Counted from the stretch's first letter, positions 12,131 through 23,934 are shown. The stretch: 64,000 nucleotides of DNA from Manihot esculenta (GCF_001659605.2 NC_035174.2:23510027-23574026), one strand, 5' to 3'. Notes: generated from the sequence alone by a model not told the origin. Numbers and translations are program-made.

Positions 12131-12430
12131 ATGCTTTCATCCGACATTCCTGATAAGAAAGGTTTGAAGAATACATCATAGTTTTATTTATAACATTTTT
12201 GTAAACACCATACATTTTGTCAAGGATAAGTAAAAGGCTTGGTTAGCTAACTCGACCAATTTCAAAACTTCAGGGTATGATTCAGGGGTACGTTCTACTT
12301 CTGTAGGCCCGTATTAGCACTTGTTCCTAACCACATGAATGGCCCCTTCCGATTTTCTATTAAGGGTGGTTTCGTGAGTTATTGGCTCGGACTCAGGTCT
12401 TCTCTCCTTCCTACTCTTTTTGGTGAACTT
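12131..12430 (-). other. Gypsy internal sequence without recognisable coding
   Basis: Lies between the tandem array and the gag remnant. No protein motif is seen on either strand. By position it is the region downstream of gag where pol would be expected, but nothing of pol remains. Confidence 0.4.
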
Positions 12431-12960
12431 TCAAAGTGTACCGACTCTTATTAACCTCTCGATTTCGTCTTTCAGTTGCTGATACTCCTTCATTATATGT
12501 CCGTGGTTTTCATGAAAATGGTAGTATTTAGTCTTATCTTGCCTTTCAACTTTCTTAGGGTGGAGCTTAAGAGGCCATTTGATTTTCTTGTCATTTTTTC
12601 TTATCCACATTAAAATATGTATCCATGAGTCTTTTTGTGGAGTATAATTCTTATACTTACCTCGGTTGCCCCTTTCTCTGGACACTAGGTAATTTCTACA
12701 ATCTTCTTCATATTCTTGCCTTTATGGTTTTTAGGTTTGCTTTTTTGCTCATCCTTTTATCTTCTTCTTGTCTTTCCTAGTACCTTTGAGCAGCCCGTAC
12801 CAGCTTCCCATCGACGTCCTTCAGAGCATCGTCTGATGACTGATCTTCCTCGAACTTATCCTTCCTTTTGGATCATATTTGAATTGTCTATGTCCGAGTC
12901 CTTAAGGTATCAACTGAGCCTTCCTCCCTTCCCCAAAGAGCCATGAGTGACGCCTCCTCC
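12431..12960 (-). pseudogene. Decayed gypsy gag (C-terminal part)
   Basis: The open segment 12685-12431 (84 codons) reads KYYHFHENHGHIMKEYQQLK, then DEIERLIRVGTL. This is the C-terminal gag signature of Tat/Athila-type plant gypsy elements, normally CxFHxxxGHxTxxCxxLKxEIExLI. The first and last Cys of the knuckle are changed (to Y and Y), so zinc binding is probably lost. Upstream, 12690-12960 continues with lysine-rich gag-like sequence broken by stops. No downstream protease is seen. Confidence 0.75.
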
Positions 12961-13239
12961 TGAGCTTTGCATTGCTCGAAAATGACCTGGAACCTTTTAA
13001 TGTACTGGAGTATTTGCTCAATGCTCAGATTGTTGGGATCTGTTTCATTGACCATAGAAGATGTGTTTTATCCATTATCAGGAGTGGAAGAAATGATAGC
13101 ATCCTCATTTGTAGCAACTTTAACAGTAGCTCGTGAATTACCAGCTATTTCGAAAGGGGAAAGAGAGATTTCTTTTTTAAGAGAAAAAAGGGATAAAAGA
13201 CAGATTTTAATTTAAATGAACAAAGAAAATTGAATGAAT

Positions 13240-13257
13240 TTTTCGGTAACGGAACCA
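13240..13257 (-). other. Primer binding site of the gypsy element
   Basis: Minus-strand TGGTTCCGTTACCGAAAA lies two bases after the 5' LTR end at 13260. It matches the tRNA-Asp type site TGGCGCCGTTGCC with several changes. Confidence 0.7.
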
Positions 13258-13259
13258 AA

Positions 13260-13794
13260 TGATATAACCAGAAAATGAAATTATGTTGTGATTAATCCAC
13301 CTGCAAGAAAGAAAATATAAGGTGGTTGGCACTTACGGCAGCCATTTTGACGCTCAAGTTAGTAAGTTGAAGAGAAGGGCGATCGTAATGGAATTGCTTA
13401 GAACGGAAGAGTAATTATGTAAGAATTGCATACTTTTATCTCTGTAATCACTAGCTTTTATACTGTAAGAGAGAGTTAATTATAACATTTCTTGATAATC
13501 TGATAATAATGTGACCGGCTAATTAATAAGAGATCTTGTCGGCTTAATTAGTTGGAGATCCTGTGATTACAGGCATAACAAGATCTGCTGGATGATATCT
13601 GTTAATGTTAATTTTATGTGAAAATCTGATCTTTTCAGGAGAGAGTGAATCTTAATAAAAGACCGGATGTCACAATATCCGAGTCTTATTTTCTTTCAGT
13701 AAGTCAAAATACCTTCTAATCAAATTTTTATCATATGATCTTGTTTTAGAATACTATCATATGATCTTATATGTGTGATTATTGTATAACATCA
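13260..13794 (-). repeat. 5' LTR of the gypsy element
   Basis: 535 bp, homologous to 4587-5150. On the minus strand it starts TGATGTTATAC and ends GGTTATATCA. The target duplication CATTT follows directly at 13795. Confidence 0.85.
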
Positions 13795-13799
13795 CATTT

Positions 13800-16700
13800 C
13801 ATATTTTAATTAATAAATTATATATATTTTTTTAATAAATTAATAATTTTATATTTTTATTTTTCATAAAATTATTAATTTTTAAATTTAGTCATTTATA
13901 ACACAACTAAATTTGATTTCTATTATTATAATACAAAACTATCATATGAATATATCGAAATATTAAAGTTGATTAAGAAGATTATCATAATATAAAAATT
14001 AAGGTAATATATTACTTTGATCAATTTTATTATTATAAATAAAATATTATAAACGTGATAATAAAATACGAAATTTTTATTTATATAATAATACTTCTTA
14101 TAGTATAATATAACTATAATTTTTTTTCAAAATTATTATAGTACAATTATAAGGTAGATTTGTAGATAAAATGAATAATGAATAATTAGCTATATAATAA
14201 TGTAATAAAAATTTTAAAATTAATAATTCTATATTTTCATTTTTCATAAAATTATTAATTTAGATTTAGTTATTTATAATTTTAAAAATATAACTAAGTT
14301 TTTAGTATGTATAATACTTGATTATTAATTTTTATAATAATTTATTATATAATTCCTTAAATATTAATAATTCCTTAAATATATTAAAATATTATAGAAT
14401 TAAAATTATATATTTTTTAATTTCATTAACTTTTATACTATAAATCTTTTATTTTGATAATTTTTTTCACTGAAATAAATTTGATTCGACCTTTTCATTT
14501 ATTAAAAAAATATAGTTAATATACTTAAAAGTTATAAAATTATTTAATTTTTTCATAATATATTATTAATTTATATTAATATACTAGAATTAAACAATTC
14601 AAATTATTAAAATATTTTTTAATACATAATAAATATGAATATATTAATAAATTAATAAATCAACTATATTTTTAAAAAGGAAAATAGCCTATAATAAATG
14701 AAAAATTAAAATAAATTGATATTTATAAAAGAGGGATCATCAATTTTTTTATTAAAGAATAAAGTATCAAAACTTACCCCTTAAATTATAATTTTGGCTT
14801 TGACAATGTAAAGAGGTCATACTCACAGCCAAATAACTCCTTTGCATTGTTGTTGGGGAGAAGCTCTCTTTTGGTGTTGGGAGAGGTCTTCTCAAATGAG
14901 CTACTTATCTGAGGAGGAGTGCTAAATTCGTCAGTTTGATTTAATTGAAATATTTTAACTTAAATATGATCTAATATCTCTATATTATTAAAAATAATAT
15001 ATTATTATAAAAAATAATATATTATTATTATTAATCAGTTCAGTTTAATTTTTTGATTTTTTTTATAAAAATCAAACCGAATCAAAATAACCGAAATTTT
15101 TAAAATTAAAAATTAAATAAAATTAAATTTAATAAAAAATCAAATTGAATTTTTAAATTAATTTTATTTAATTAATTTTTTCAATTTAAACTAAATAGTG
15201 ATTTGTATGTAATAATACTCAAACCGTCGTAATATATAGTTGGGCTTGTGCGGTTATTTAGAACTCCCACTTTAGCTCTAAAGTGGAAGTAAGCGGGTTC
15301 CACTAATTTCTTTTGTTTTTTTATTGAGCTTATGTGTCAACTTTTTTCTAGAGTGAATATTACATTAATCACATATATATGTATTTATTATTTTATTTAA
15401 TTAAAATTTCTATTAATTTAATTAATTAATTACTTAATTATAATTAATTAAATTAAACTCATAATCCATTAACCACTATCACCTTTTGGCTTGACTAACA
15501 TTTTATCTTTGCCATGAAGAGATTTAACTATAAGCGACTCGGTCCCATTGAAATAACAGTTTGATGCATTTATTAATTCACACTATCTTAAAAATAATAA
15601 CTATATATGTCATACATGTCGATGATTTGAGATCTAAAAAATATAAAATTTTTATATGAATCCATGAGATCTTTTAAAATATTTGATACCTTTCTCTTTC
15701 GTTTTTTTTTCTTTTGTCTTTAGTGACGTATAACTGCTATCCTACTACAATATCACATATCGCCATCATACAGGGCCGTATATATAGATGTATCCCTCTC
15801 TTTCCATCGTCAGCCCGGTATAATTGAATGAGGTTTGGTTTGTGTGCTAATGCCCTAGTTTGCATAGAAAATTCTATTAGGTTTTAAGTCTGACTTTCTC
15901 ATAAGTATTCAACTATGGTCTGAGTGTCAGGAAGTTTTATAGTCATCAAATATTAATAAAAAAGCATGTGTCATTCACATTTAATATTAATTTTAGTTAA
16001 TTGAATTAATTATATTAATTGAATATGCGTTAGATCAACGTTTGGTCTTTGCTTCATCAAGAGAATAAATTTCATTTTCAAATTCATCTAAAATATTTTA
16101 TCAATCCCACGTCCTATATAGCCTAATGAAATTATTTAAACTTCTTTCAAGGCCATGCTCTATATGGCTTCAATTTATTATATGAATTTTATCTTCTTTA
16201 AGATCCATGTCAACAAATTCATCCTTATTTCTATATTCTTTAATTTTGTTGTCATAGTTGCGTTTAATTCAAATCATGCTCGGAAGATACATTTTCCATT
16301 GCTAATTAATTTTATTAATTAAATAAAAGATTGATTGTTTTGTGCATGACTTCCCAGATAAAGGAACTCACACATGGATGTAATTGGCATAAAACCCTAA
16401 TTTCAATTGTCAAATATATAAAGCTTATAAAGAATGAGTTGGCAAAAATAAAATCAAATTTTGGCAGTCATGGGATTTTTACAATAGAATAGGATTAGTT
16501 AATTTGAATTAGTTTTAATGAGTAAAATTTTGGAGAGTTGTTATCTATTTCCCATAATGCCCCCTCCCCCTCTCACTCGCCCCGGAATGGATGAGGAAAC
16601 AACCATCAATTTGTTCTTGAAATCAAAGAACCGTTGCTTGAAACTATTTTGGTTTAGAGTTCGGCTAATTAATCAGTAATGGGGAGGTATAAACTTGGAG

Positions 16701-16800
16701 ATTTTTCTTGAGAATCTAATCTTATACAAAATGAAAATTAAGATCAAGATACTAAGATTTGCTGTCAGATATGTTGTTGAGACATTGTCACATCAAATTC
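13800..16800. other. AT-rich spacer with one inverted-repeat fragment
   Basis: No gene seen. About 14920-15200 is a low-complexity, partly self-complementary element: CAGTTTGATTTAATTGAA at one side and AATCAAACCGAATCAAAAT further in. A similar one occurs at 36400-36850 in the other orientation, suggesting a dispersed inverted-repeat (MITE-like) family. Positions 15240-16800 show nothing recognisable. Confidence 0.45.
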
Positions 16801-16889
16801 GAGGGATAGCAAAAAGAAGTTATTGAAACTAAGATGCTACAGAGACTAAGGCACGGTACTCAAAATCAATGTTGGATTAAGCAACAGTG

Positions 16890-17030
16890 TTCTGTTTCTT
16901 CGAACAACACCAAACAAGATTTGTTTCATGGAAAACAACACAAGAGAAGATGCCTTTGCTTGTCTCATCGAAAACACCGAACAAAATTTGTTTTATGGAA
17001 AACAACACAAGAAAAGATGCTTTTGCAATA
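16890..17030. repeat. Two tandem units of about 69 bp
   Basis: The segment starting near 16890 recurs about 69 bp later with small changes; CATGGAAAACAACACAAGA and TTATGGAAAACAACACAAGA mark the two units. The spacing is a multiple of three and both strands stay open through it, but no protein family is recognisable. Confidence 0.65.
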
Positions 17031-18960
17031 GATTTTGTCAGCACCCAATTTACATTTGAATAAGTAAAAATAGATGGAAACCTGAAAGGTTGAAGGACGA
17101 GTTCACGATCTATTGTACCTCTTAAGTACTGAAAAAAAAAATATTTCACTAACTACTAATGTTGAAACAAAGGTGAGCGCATGAACTATGTTGCTTTCTT
17201 AACGAACATGGTAATGCCCGGTTGTGTGAGATAGATATTGAAATGTGCCCACTACTTGCTGATATAATTTGGGATCTTTAAACTAGTGGCAGTTTCCATG
17301 GAGGAACTTGATGCTGGCTAGCAATAAGCTATATTATTGTCAAAGGAATAAATAATGAGAGAGTTGCCAGCCTTTTATCCTTTAAAATCAATTTTTTTTT
17401 AATGCAACCATGAGACAAATATACTAAGTCTTTGGCCTTGTCGTAACACTCTTTATCCGGTCCATGAATGAACCGAATTTGAAATGTCACAATCTATGCT
17501 ATAACTCATAAAAATGTTTTTTCCTATTATTAGTTATCCTAAAAATCATACAATTTTTTTCTAAAAAGAATCATGTGGTTATAAAATTTAAATTATTTCT
17601 TAAAGTCTCGTTTTGATATATTATTCATTAACTTTTACTATTCATAATAAACAGAAACTCTACCCTAACTTGTAAATAGTTTAAAAACACTTTTACGTCT
17701 TCAACCATAACTTTCAAATTTCTTTCGATTAAAATTCTTCTCAGCACTTAAATATTCTTTCAACAATTTTTATATAGATCATTATGTTTTTAGTTATTCA
17801 TGGATTATAGTAATATTAAGCTTGATTCATATCTTGTGCGCTTAAAATAAAATTTACATTCCGTAAATGCATAATATAAAAGATAATGGTTGTCACAAAA
17901 ATAAAATTTATCTATTTATCTAGATGTGAAAGTTGTCTTTTAAGTAAATTATTACATTCTTGTCGTAAAAAGTTCTTCAACTACTATCTATGAGTGAATT
18001 AACTTGCTAAATACAAAGCTAAGCGGTGCTAAACATGTTAACCATTTAAAACGAGGAAGGAAAAAAATAGTAAAATAGTGAAGTGTCACAACAATAATGT
18101 TTGATTTAGAATTTAGTTAAAGAATAAATAATAATATTGAATAAGGATAAAGAAAATTCCATGAAATTAAATTCCATTTGTCATTCACAGTCATCAAGCA
18201 AGCAAGTCAAAATTTACTTTAAGGATTTCTCTACAATAATTAATATATTTGAAAACCAAATGGAAGAATAAAGGAATTCCTATAAGGCTTCCATGTTTAA
18301 GCAACTATACAAATTGTGCCGATACATATTTCTAAATTAAATCTCGAAAAAAAATAGCCAAAATTTAAATCTTGCAAAGAATAGATAAGATGGCTGGCTA
18401 GAAATCGCGTTTTTATCTGTAGACAAAAAAAAATATAAAAAAATATAGATTTAAAGGCCGAAACTATAGAACTCGAAAACCAAAATGGTAGAGTTCAATG
18501 ACCAAAATACAATGATAGCAATAAGACTTGGAAAGTCAAACCTATGGATACTCTTGTAAACCACATTTCCAAATTATAAAATCAAGTGACACAACCTTAC
18601 ATCACCTATACTTCTTATTTGTTTCTTAAAAGTCATGGTCTTATAATTACTTTCCTCTTTATGTAAAATTTTTTGATAGAAAGATCTTCCATGTCTACGC
18701 TAAAGCTCACTTGGAGACTTAAAACATATTACCGAAGACATTTTTTTTTTTTTCTTTCTAGTTAAATTTGCAATTATTTCAAGAATTACTAATTCAATAA
18801 ATTTTCTCATATAGAACAACGTAGAACCATGTCACAATCAACATTACCTATTCAAGTAAAATACACAACTTACATTGAAATCAAATTTAAAACACAACTT
18901 GAACCATTTTGAAAATAATGTTCAATCCCACAAGAGACCTCATATAAATTCCGAACATTA
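17031..18960. other. AT-rich spacer, nothing recognised
   Basis: Long AT-rich stretch without an open frame of note, RNA gene or repeat structure that I can support. Confidence 0.5.
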
Positions 18961-18974
18961 CTCTTTGATAATAT

Positions 18975-19640
18975 ATGAATAATAAAACCCGTTTAGATCA
19001 CCACACGTGTACACGAGATTTAGAAATGTTCCATGAAGCTCACCATTTAGTCCGACCGAGCATCAGAAAACTCGACCTAAGAAATATAAAGATCAGAACA
19101 ATACCTCTGACCCTATCAAAGCCTAAAATAGATGGACAGATTTTTTTAAGGCACGATATTGGATGGAAGCCTAATAAATCATAAGTAACCAGGAGAGACC
19201 CACCTCAATACAGACTGGGTGAGCCGGGCATGACCTAATAAAACTAGGGAAAGACGCCGACCTCCAACATGCTAATCGCCTCTTCAGTACATCATCAAGG
19301 TCATAAATGCGCATGTAGTGAAATGGACTGAAATGATGCAGATGATAAATAGAATATGAACTAGCTGGCTCCGCATTTATTAGCCAATCGTCCATCATTA
19401 ATAAGCTGCATAATACACCTGTAAAAGAACACCTCAGTCCAGTTCTATGGGACATGACACAAGGGATATCAGAACAATCAGAAATATATATATTGCTGAT
19501 CTAACTCAAAGGGGATGGGACTCTCTCTCTCTCACTCACACAAATACTCTCAGACACATCCTCTCTTTTTCTCTCTGGAGCTTCCTCATTCTCTTCTCTT
19601 CTCTTTTCTTTGTATCTCTTTCCATTAATACATTACTCTA
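18975..19640 (+). other. Possible solo LTR or promoter-like repeat
   Basis: More GC-rich than its surroundings. It holds a TATATATTG box near 19484, then a CT-rich leader (ACTCTCTCTCTCTCACTCAC) and a short pyrimidine tail. This resembles a plant LTR U3-R-U5 arrangement, but no second copy or target duplication was found in the window. The short frames here (18975-19184, 19171-19455) show no family signature. Confidence 0.3.
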
Positions 19641-20315
19641 AAAGTTTTTAGATCTGACTTAAACGTTGAACGGTCTCTACCGAGATATCTCCAATAAACC
19701 CCTAATCATTTTCTCATATTTTGAGAGCCCTTCCTCAAGATTGAACATAGAAAGACCCTTATGAAACCTCAAAAACATTTCTCTCCTCATCAAACTAATC
19801 ACAATCACATCACAGTTTATTGATCTACCCATCAAATTAAACTACAGTCTAAGTGTCTGTCGGAGTGAAATAAAGGAGACTATCATATCGCCGGAGTAGT
19901 AATAAGGACCAAAAAGAAGAGAGAAGATGATGAAAGATCAGAAAACCACTGGCTAAATTTAGAAACCACATGGTGAAAACCTAGAAAAAAAGATGTTGAT
20001 ATGAGAAAGAATGCAACACGAGAACCTAGAAAAAGATGTTGATATGAGAAAGAATGCAACACGTGGACAGTCAACTGAAGTGACGTGCGCAATTTAACTA
20101 AGTTGTACAATTACTTTTTCAAATCAAGACATTTTGTTATCATGACTAGTTACTTTGTTATCATGACTAGTTACGAAAGTTAAATTTTTTGATGAAATTT
20201 TTTATGATTATACAAACACGAGTATTATAATTTTAGCTTAGCATAAAAAATTCATTGTTAGTTGAAAAATCTGCATAAACATTCCTGACAAAAAGGATTA
20301 TATATTTAAACATAC

Positions 20316-20370
20316 TATTTCATGAATTGAAAAATCTTGAATTGAAAAATCTTGAATTGAAAAATCTTGA
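20316..20370. repeat. Short direct repeat, four units of about 15 bp
   Basis: ATTGAAAAATCTTGA is repeated in tandem in a noncoding region. Confidence 0.6.
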
Positions 20371-20467
20371 ATACAGTTGCACATGTGAAATACTATTTAT
20401 TGAACCTTTTGAAATTGTACAAGTTAGTCAAAATTAATATTTACATTCATTTAAAATATAAACCTAA

Positions 20468-20643
20468 AATATAAACCTAAATATGTTGTGCAACATATTT
20501 ATTAATAAATACTGTCCAATTCACTAACATGTATTCTTGTTACTTATGTATTGTGAATATAAACCTAAATATGTTGTGCAACATATTTATTAATAAATAC
20601 TGTCCAATTCACTAACATGTATTCTTGTTACGTATGTATTGTG
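20468..20643. repeat. 88-bp tandem duplication
   Basis: AATATAAACCTAAATATG begins a copy at 20468 and again at 20556. The copies are almost identical (one difference seen: TACTTATG versus TACGTATG), so the duplication is recent compared with its surroundings. Confidence 0.85.
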
Positions 20644-20904
20644 AAAACTTTTATTTTGCAGATAAACTTTTAAAATAAAATGAAGGTCAATGAAACCGAA
20701 CATAAAGCAAGACTAAAAGCCTGAAAGTGCCAGTAGAGCCATAAGACTGAATATTTAAAAATTGCTAGTAGAGTCCAGGAGGGCCACGGGCCTAAATACT
20801 TTGAAAGCGCCAGTAGTAAGGCTACAAGATTCAATCTGATAAAAGAAGTATACCATCAGAACAGGATAATCCTTGAGAAAGAATATTAAGCTGGCAGCAC
20901 TTAC

Positions 20905-21345
20905 TGTGACTTCGGGTACACCAACAATATCCATATTCCATTGGTAGTGCTCTCGACGACGACCCCTTGTCATCCTCTCATATCGCCAGCACTGACCAAT
21001 AGCAAACCATTTCAGCGGAAGGGGTACTGATTTTCTGAACCAAAAAAAACATAGAGATCAAATTCCGAACCTACACCTGAATATAAAAAATCATAGGAAA
21101 ATAAACGTATGAACACTTAAAAGGGTTTTGTGCATCAAATTTGTCATATCAAAAAAGCATTGACAAGGAGAAGGATATAAAGAATAAGCATAAGAAAAAA
21201 GCCTTGCATGCTATTTCAAATTAAAAGCAGCCAATCACTAACAGATTACAATTTTCAGCACCCCTTCTGTATTACTAGTCTTGCTAGAGAGGGAGTGAGT
21301 TCAGGCCTCACGGCAATTTCGGCGATCTTCAAAAGTGTATAGCTG
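20905..21345 (-). pseudogene. Histidyl-tRNA synthetase fragment (two exons)
   Basis: Minus-strand exon 21034-20905 reads [20 protein letters not shown], then [20 protein letters not shown]. This is the strongly conserved class II core of organelle/bacterial-type histidyl-tRNA synthetase around motif 2. It is bounded by a good acceptor (TTTGGTTCAG) and donor (ACA|GTAAGT). The preceding exon, about 21345-21260, carries QLYTFEDRRNCR and, in another frame, RPELTPSLARLVIQKG. The frame break between them inactivates it. No anticodon-binding domain or further exons follow. The fragment lies directly downstream, in the same orientation, of a methyltransferase fragment that is unrelated in function. 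Confidence 0.85.
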
Positions 21346-21396
21346 CACCAAGAAATAGATCAGACAGTATAGCTGCACCAAGAAATAGATCAGAAG
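21337..21396. repeat. 30-bp tandem duplication
   Basis: GTATAGCTGCACCAAGAAAT plus ten further bases occurs twice in a row (21337 and 21367). It spans the 3' splice-site region of the HisRS exon fragment, so that acceptor is duplicated. Confidence 0.85.
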
Positions 21397-21599
21397 ATAT
21401 GGTGTCTGAAACAAAAACATATCAAGAATTTGAAATAGAAATAATTCAAATAATATATATATATATATATATATTTAGGACATACAAAATTAAAAGAAAA
21501 TAAAAAATATATATCAGAAATCAAATTGAACCCAAAGTACAATCAGTTTGAACTGCAGTTTCTTCAATTCCAAAACAAAACAAAAATAAGAATCATCTT

Positions 21600-23579
21600 T
21601 GGGAGAAAAAGACATGTTTGTATTTCCAAGGGAAGGAGACAACCAGAGAAGCCAGCAAACACGCAGCCCAACATCCTTAACTTCAACAACCCCAGCTGAC
21701 AGTAGATCACCAGTTTCATTAGTCGTCATAGTTCCAACCTGCATTTAGAATTGAAAAGGAAACAGAATGGCATTTAACTAATTATACATAATGTGAGACC
21801 AATCGCTTGCTTGGATAGTGAAATAACATCAAATGACAAAACAAGCTCAAAGGTATTAAGATATGTAAGAAAAAGATCATCTAAAAGTTACCTCCGAATG
21901 TACTCAGGTGCCCCATGCTTTGAATTTTGAAATTATTATCGCCTCCTGCGAACCACCGCAATTGATCCTTTTCATGCACCCAATTCCTTTGACTGCAGCA
22001 AGACGTGTCTGATTCACATTGCTTTGCCAAACATGATTCCAGCTGGTTGGCAATTTATAATCTTCTGGGGTGGCACCAAGCAGAAGTAGACGCTTTTCAG
22101 GTGGAGGGCAACGCCTCTCCAGCTCTTCTTTTCAAGAAAGATCTAAGCTTGGGAGTAGACTTTTCACTTGGGGAACATCATGGCAAGGGATTTACTCATT
22201 AAACTTCAGGGGGCATATATTCATCCCATTTTCAGTTAGATGCGAGCAATTTTGCTGCTAAATGTGCACATATCTGAAAGTTTCCAAGATAATGTATTTC
22301 AGGAAGCACAAAAGAAGTTAAAAGTCAATATTACACATAAAGTGAAGAACTTCATAACAATCAATGGCCACAGTTTCCTAGGAGGCCAAAACAAATTAAA
22401 TTGCAGGTTTTTTTTTTTTTATTTCAACTGAAATCAAGGGAAATATCATTCATGAGAAAGAGAATTGAATTGGGGTTTAGGTGAAAAGAAACGACCCATA
22501 AAACAATTCACATGCATATTCTTAGTGACATGTTTTTATCAACATTAACTAACCTAGTATTGAATAATAATATATGTGCATTGTCGTTTGATATCTGAAG
22601 CTACATAGGGCTGGCAAATCTGGAATACGAAAGTATAAAAGCTGATCCCAGAAAAAATGTCTGCAAGTCAACTAATGCAATGAGACTCAAAAACCTCATT
22701 TAATCACAAATCAAATGCCTATATAATGATCAAATAATGCTTGATCCAAAAAAATAATTACATAAAGCTCCCCCTTCAAGGTGATCTCATTCAATTTCAC
22801 TGGTGGTAAGCTATTTTGTTCAATACTCTCAGCTAAGAAAAGGTCAATCAATTCCAAATGCATTTCCAGTAATAATCTTTGTTGTGAAGGACAATGCCAG
22901 ATTTCTAGAATCTTATTGAAACTGCTCCAGCATTCCTATCACTCTTAAAGAGTTTAATCAATGATGTCCCAAATCATTATTCTAATACTAGAAGTAATCT
23001 TCAGTATTAATAAGTGCATGTAAATGGTTATTAGCAATACGAAAGCAGTGACAAAGGGCAGGGAGAGCTGCCCATGCGATCCACAAAATTTCCCTACCCT
23101 ATAACTTTGACATTCTCTACAATTGCAATGGGTTATTGAAAATAGAAACGAAGTAAACTAGAATTTCCAATTACATGCTAAGCAGCCTAAACTTCTAATT
23201 AAACAGAAAATTGCAATACCAAACATAGAAAGAAAATAAATAAAATTGAGCTCAAGTTAGACTAGTAAAGTAATCAACTATACTAAAGCAAATAATTATA
23301 ACAATAAAATCTTCCATCCGAAACCCAGCTCCAAAAAGAGAAAGAATATATGTAAAAGAAAGGAAGATCATGAAATAGATTCTGTACATACTAAAAGAAA
23401 GCAAACTTACCAGGAAATGAAGAGGAAGAGGAATTAGAGGAGAATTGAGAGACATAAACGGGAGCATTGTTGCCAAATAGAGTGCCCAAGTAGAAAGAAC
23501 CCACCATTAATAATAAAGCCACCATTATCATCTGCCCTGATTTCAAATCAAAAGCCAACCCCAAAGCATACCCTCCCAT
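21600..23579 (-). pseudogene. Truncated PMT6/7-like pectin methyltransferase pseudogene
   Basis: Resembles the N-terminal half of a plant Golgi QUA2-type probable methyltransferase, most like the PMT7 group. Exon 1 (23579-23411) encodes MGGYALGLAFDLKSGQ, then a signal-anchor segment IMVALLLMVGSFYLGTLFG, and ends at a good donor (CTG|GTAAGT). A second region, about 22204-21895, carries KFNE-stop-[17 protein letters not shown] and EDYKLPTSW in shifting frames. A third exon, from 21738 to about 21600, has TMTTNETGDLLSAGVVEV, followed by a frameshift exactly through the SAM-binding DVGCGVASF motif. At least one stop and several frameshifts are seen, and the C-terminal half is absent, so it is not functional. 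The exon/intron layout is retained, so it is a genomic duplicate or capture, not a processed copy. Confidence 0.85.
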
Positions 23580-23583
23580 TCTC

Positions 23584-23611
23584 TCTCTCTCACTCTCTCT
23601 CTCTGTCGGTG
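23584..23611. repeat. CT microsatellite
   Basis: A CT/CTCT run just upstream of the PMT-like start codon, in the position of its 5' leader (GA-rich on the coding strand). Confidence 0.7.
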
Positions 23612-23888
23612 ATCTAAATTTGATTCACGCTTAACGTTAGAGTAACCAGAGGAACCTAATCGGATCTCTCTAACAAGCACGAAGAAAAAGAAGAAGAATA
23701 TCTCCTGAACCAGCTTTCTTCCTCTCTGGGGACTGGGAGTCTGTGCTGCTATTTTATTTTTGGAAGCTTGATAATTGAATTATTTAACAAATACTGATAT
23801 CGCCGGCTTTTGTCATGTGAGAGACGCGTGCCACAATTGCCTTTACGTGTCGAAAAGACGATTTAAGCCTTGAAGGAAGCGACTTGCA

Positions 23889-23934
23889 ATCCCACATCGG
23901 AAAGTTGATAGAACGAAGCAGCCCATCTAATAAG
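23889..23934 (+). promoter_or_regulatory. Plant snRNA-type promoter of U3: USE and TATA-like box
   Basis: ATCCCACATCG at 23889-23899 is an exact match to the plant upstream sequence element RTCCCACATCG. A TATA-like TAATAAG follows at 23928-23934. The transcript start predicted from U3 homology is 23955. The USE begins about 66 bp upstream, as expected for plant small-RNA genes. Plant U3 is made by RNA polymerase III. Confidence 0.85.

Larger units (their letters stand above)
4587..13794 (-). mobile_element. Ty3/gypsy LTR retrotransposon (Tat/Athila-like), complete ends, no visible pol, host of nested insertions
   Basis: A 9.2-kb element flanked by the perfect 5-bp target duplication CATTT (4582-4586 and 13795-13799). 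The LTRs are 4587-5150 (3' LTR) and 13260-13794 (5' LTR), diverged but alignable over their whole length. On the minus strand the 5' LTR is followed after 2 nt by a primer site TGGTTCCGTTACCG (13240-13257). This resembles the tRNA-Asp site TGGCGCCGTTGCC used by Tat/Athila gypsy elements. The 3' LTR is preceded by a purine tract GTGAGGGGAGC (about 5151-5165). The interior holds a decayed gag (12431-12960) and long tandem repeats. No protease, RT, RNase H or integrase is recognisable. Three other LTRs have inserted: 5661-8197, 8724-11834, and 8842-10444 inside the latter. It is non-autonomous and old. Confidence 0.88.

Noticed and set aside
20755..21345. Functional histidyl-tRNA synthetase gene
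   Set aside because: Only two exons are present, with a frame break in the first; most catalytic and all anticodon-binding parts are absent.
22005..22261. Two plus-strand frames
   Set aside because: Antisense of the PMT-like pseudogene exon, whose minus strand carries CPPPEKRL and EDYKLP motifs.
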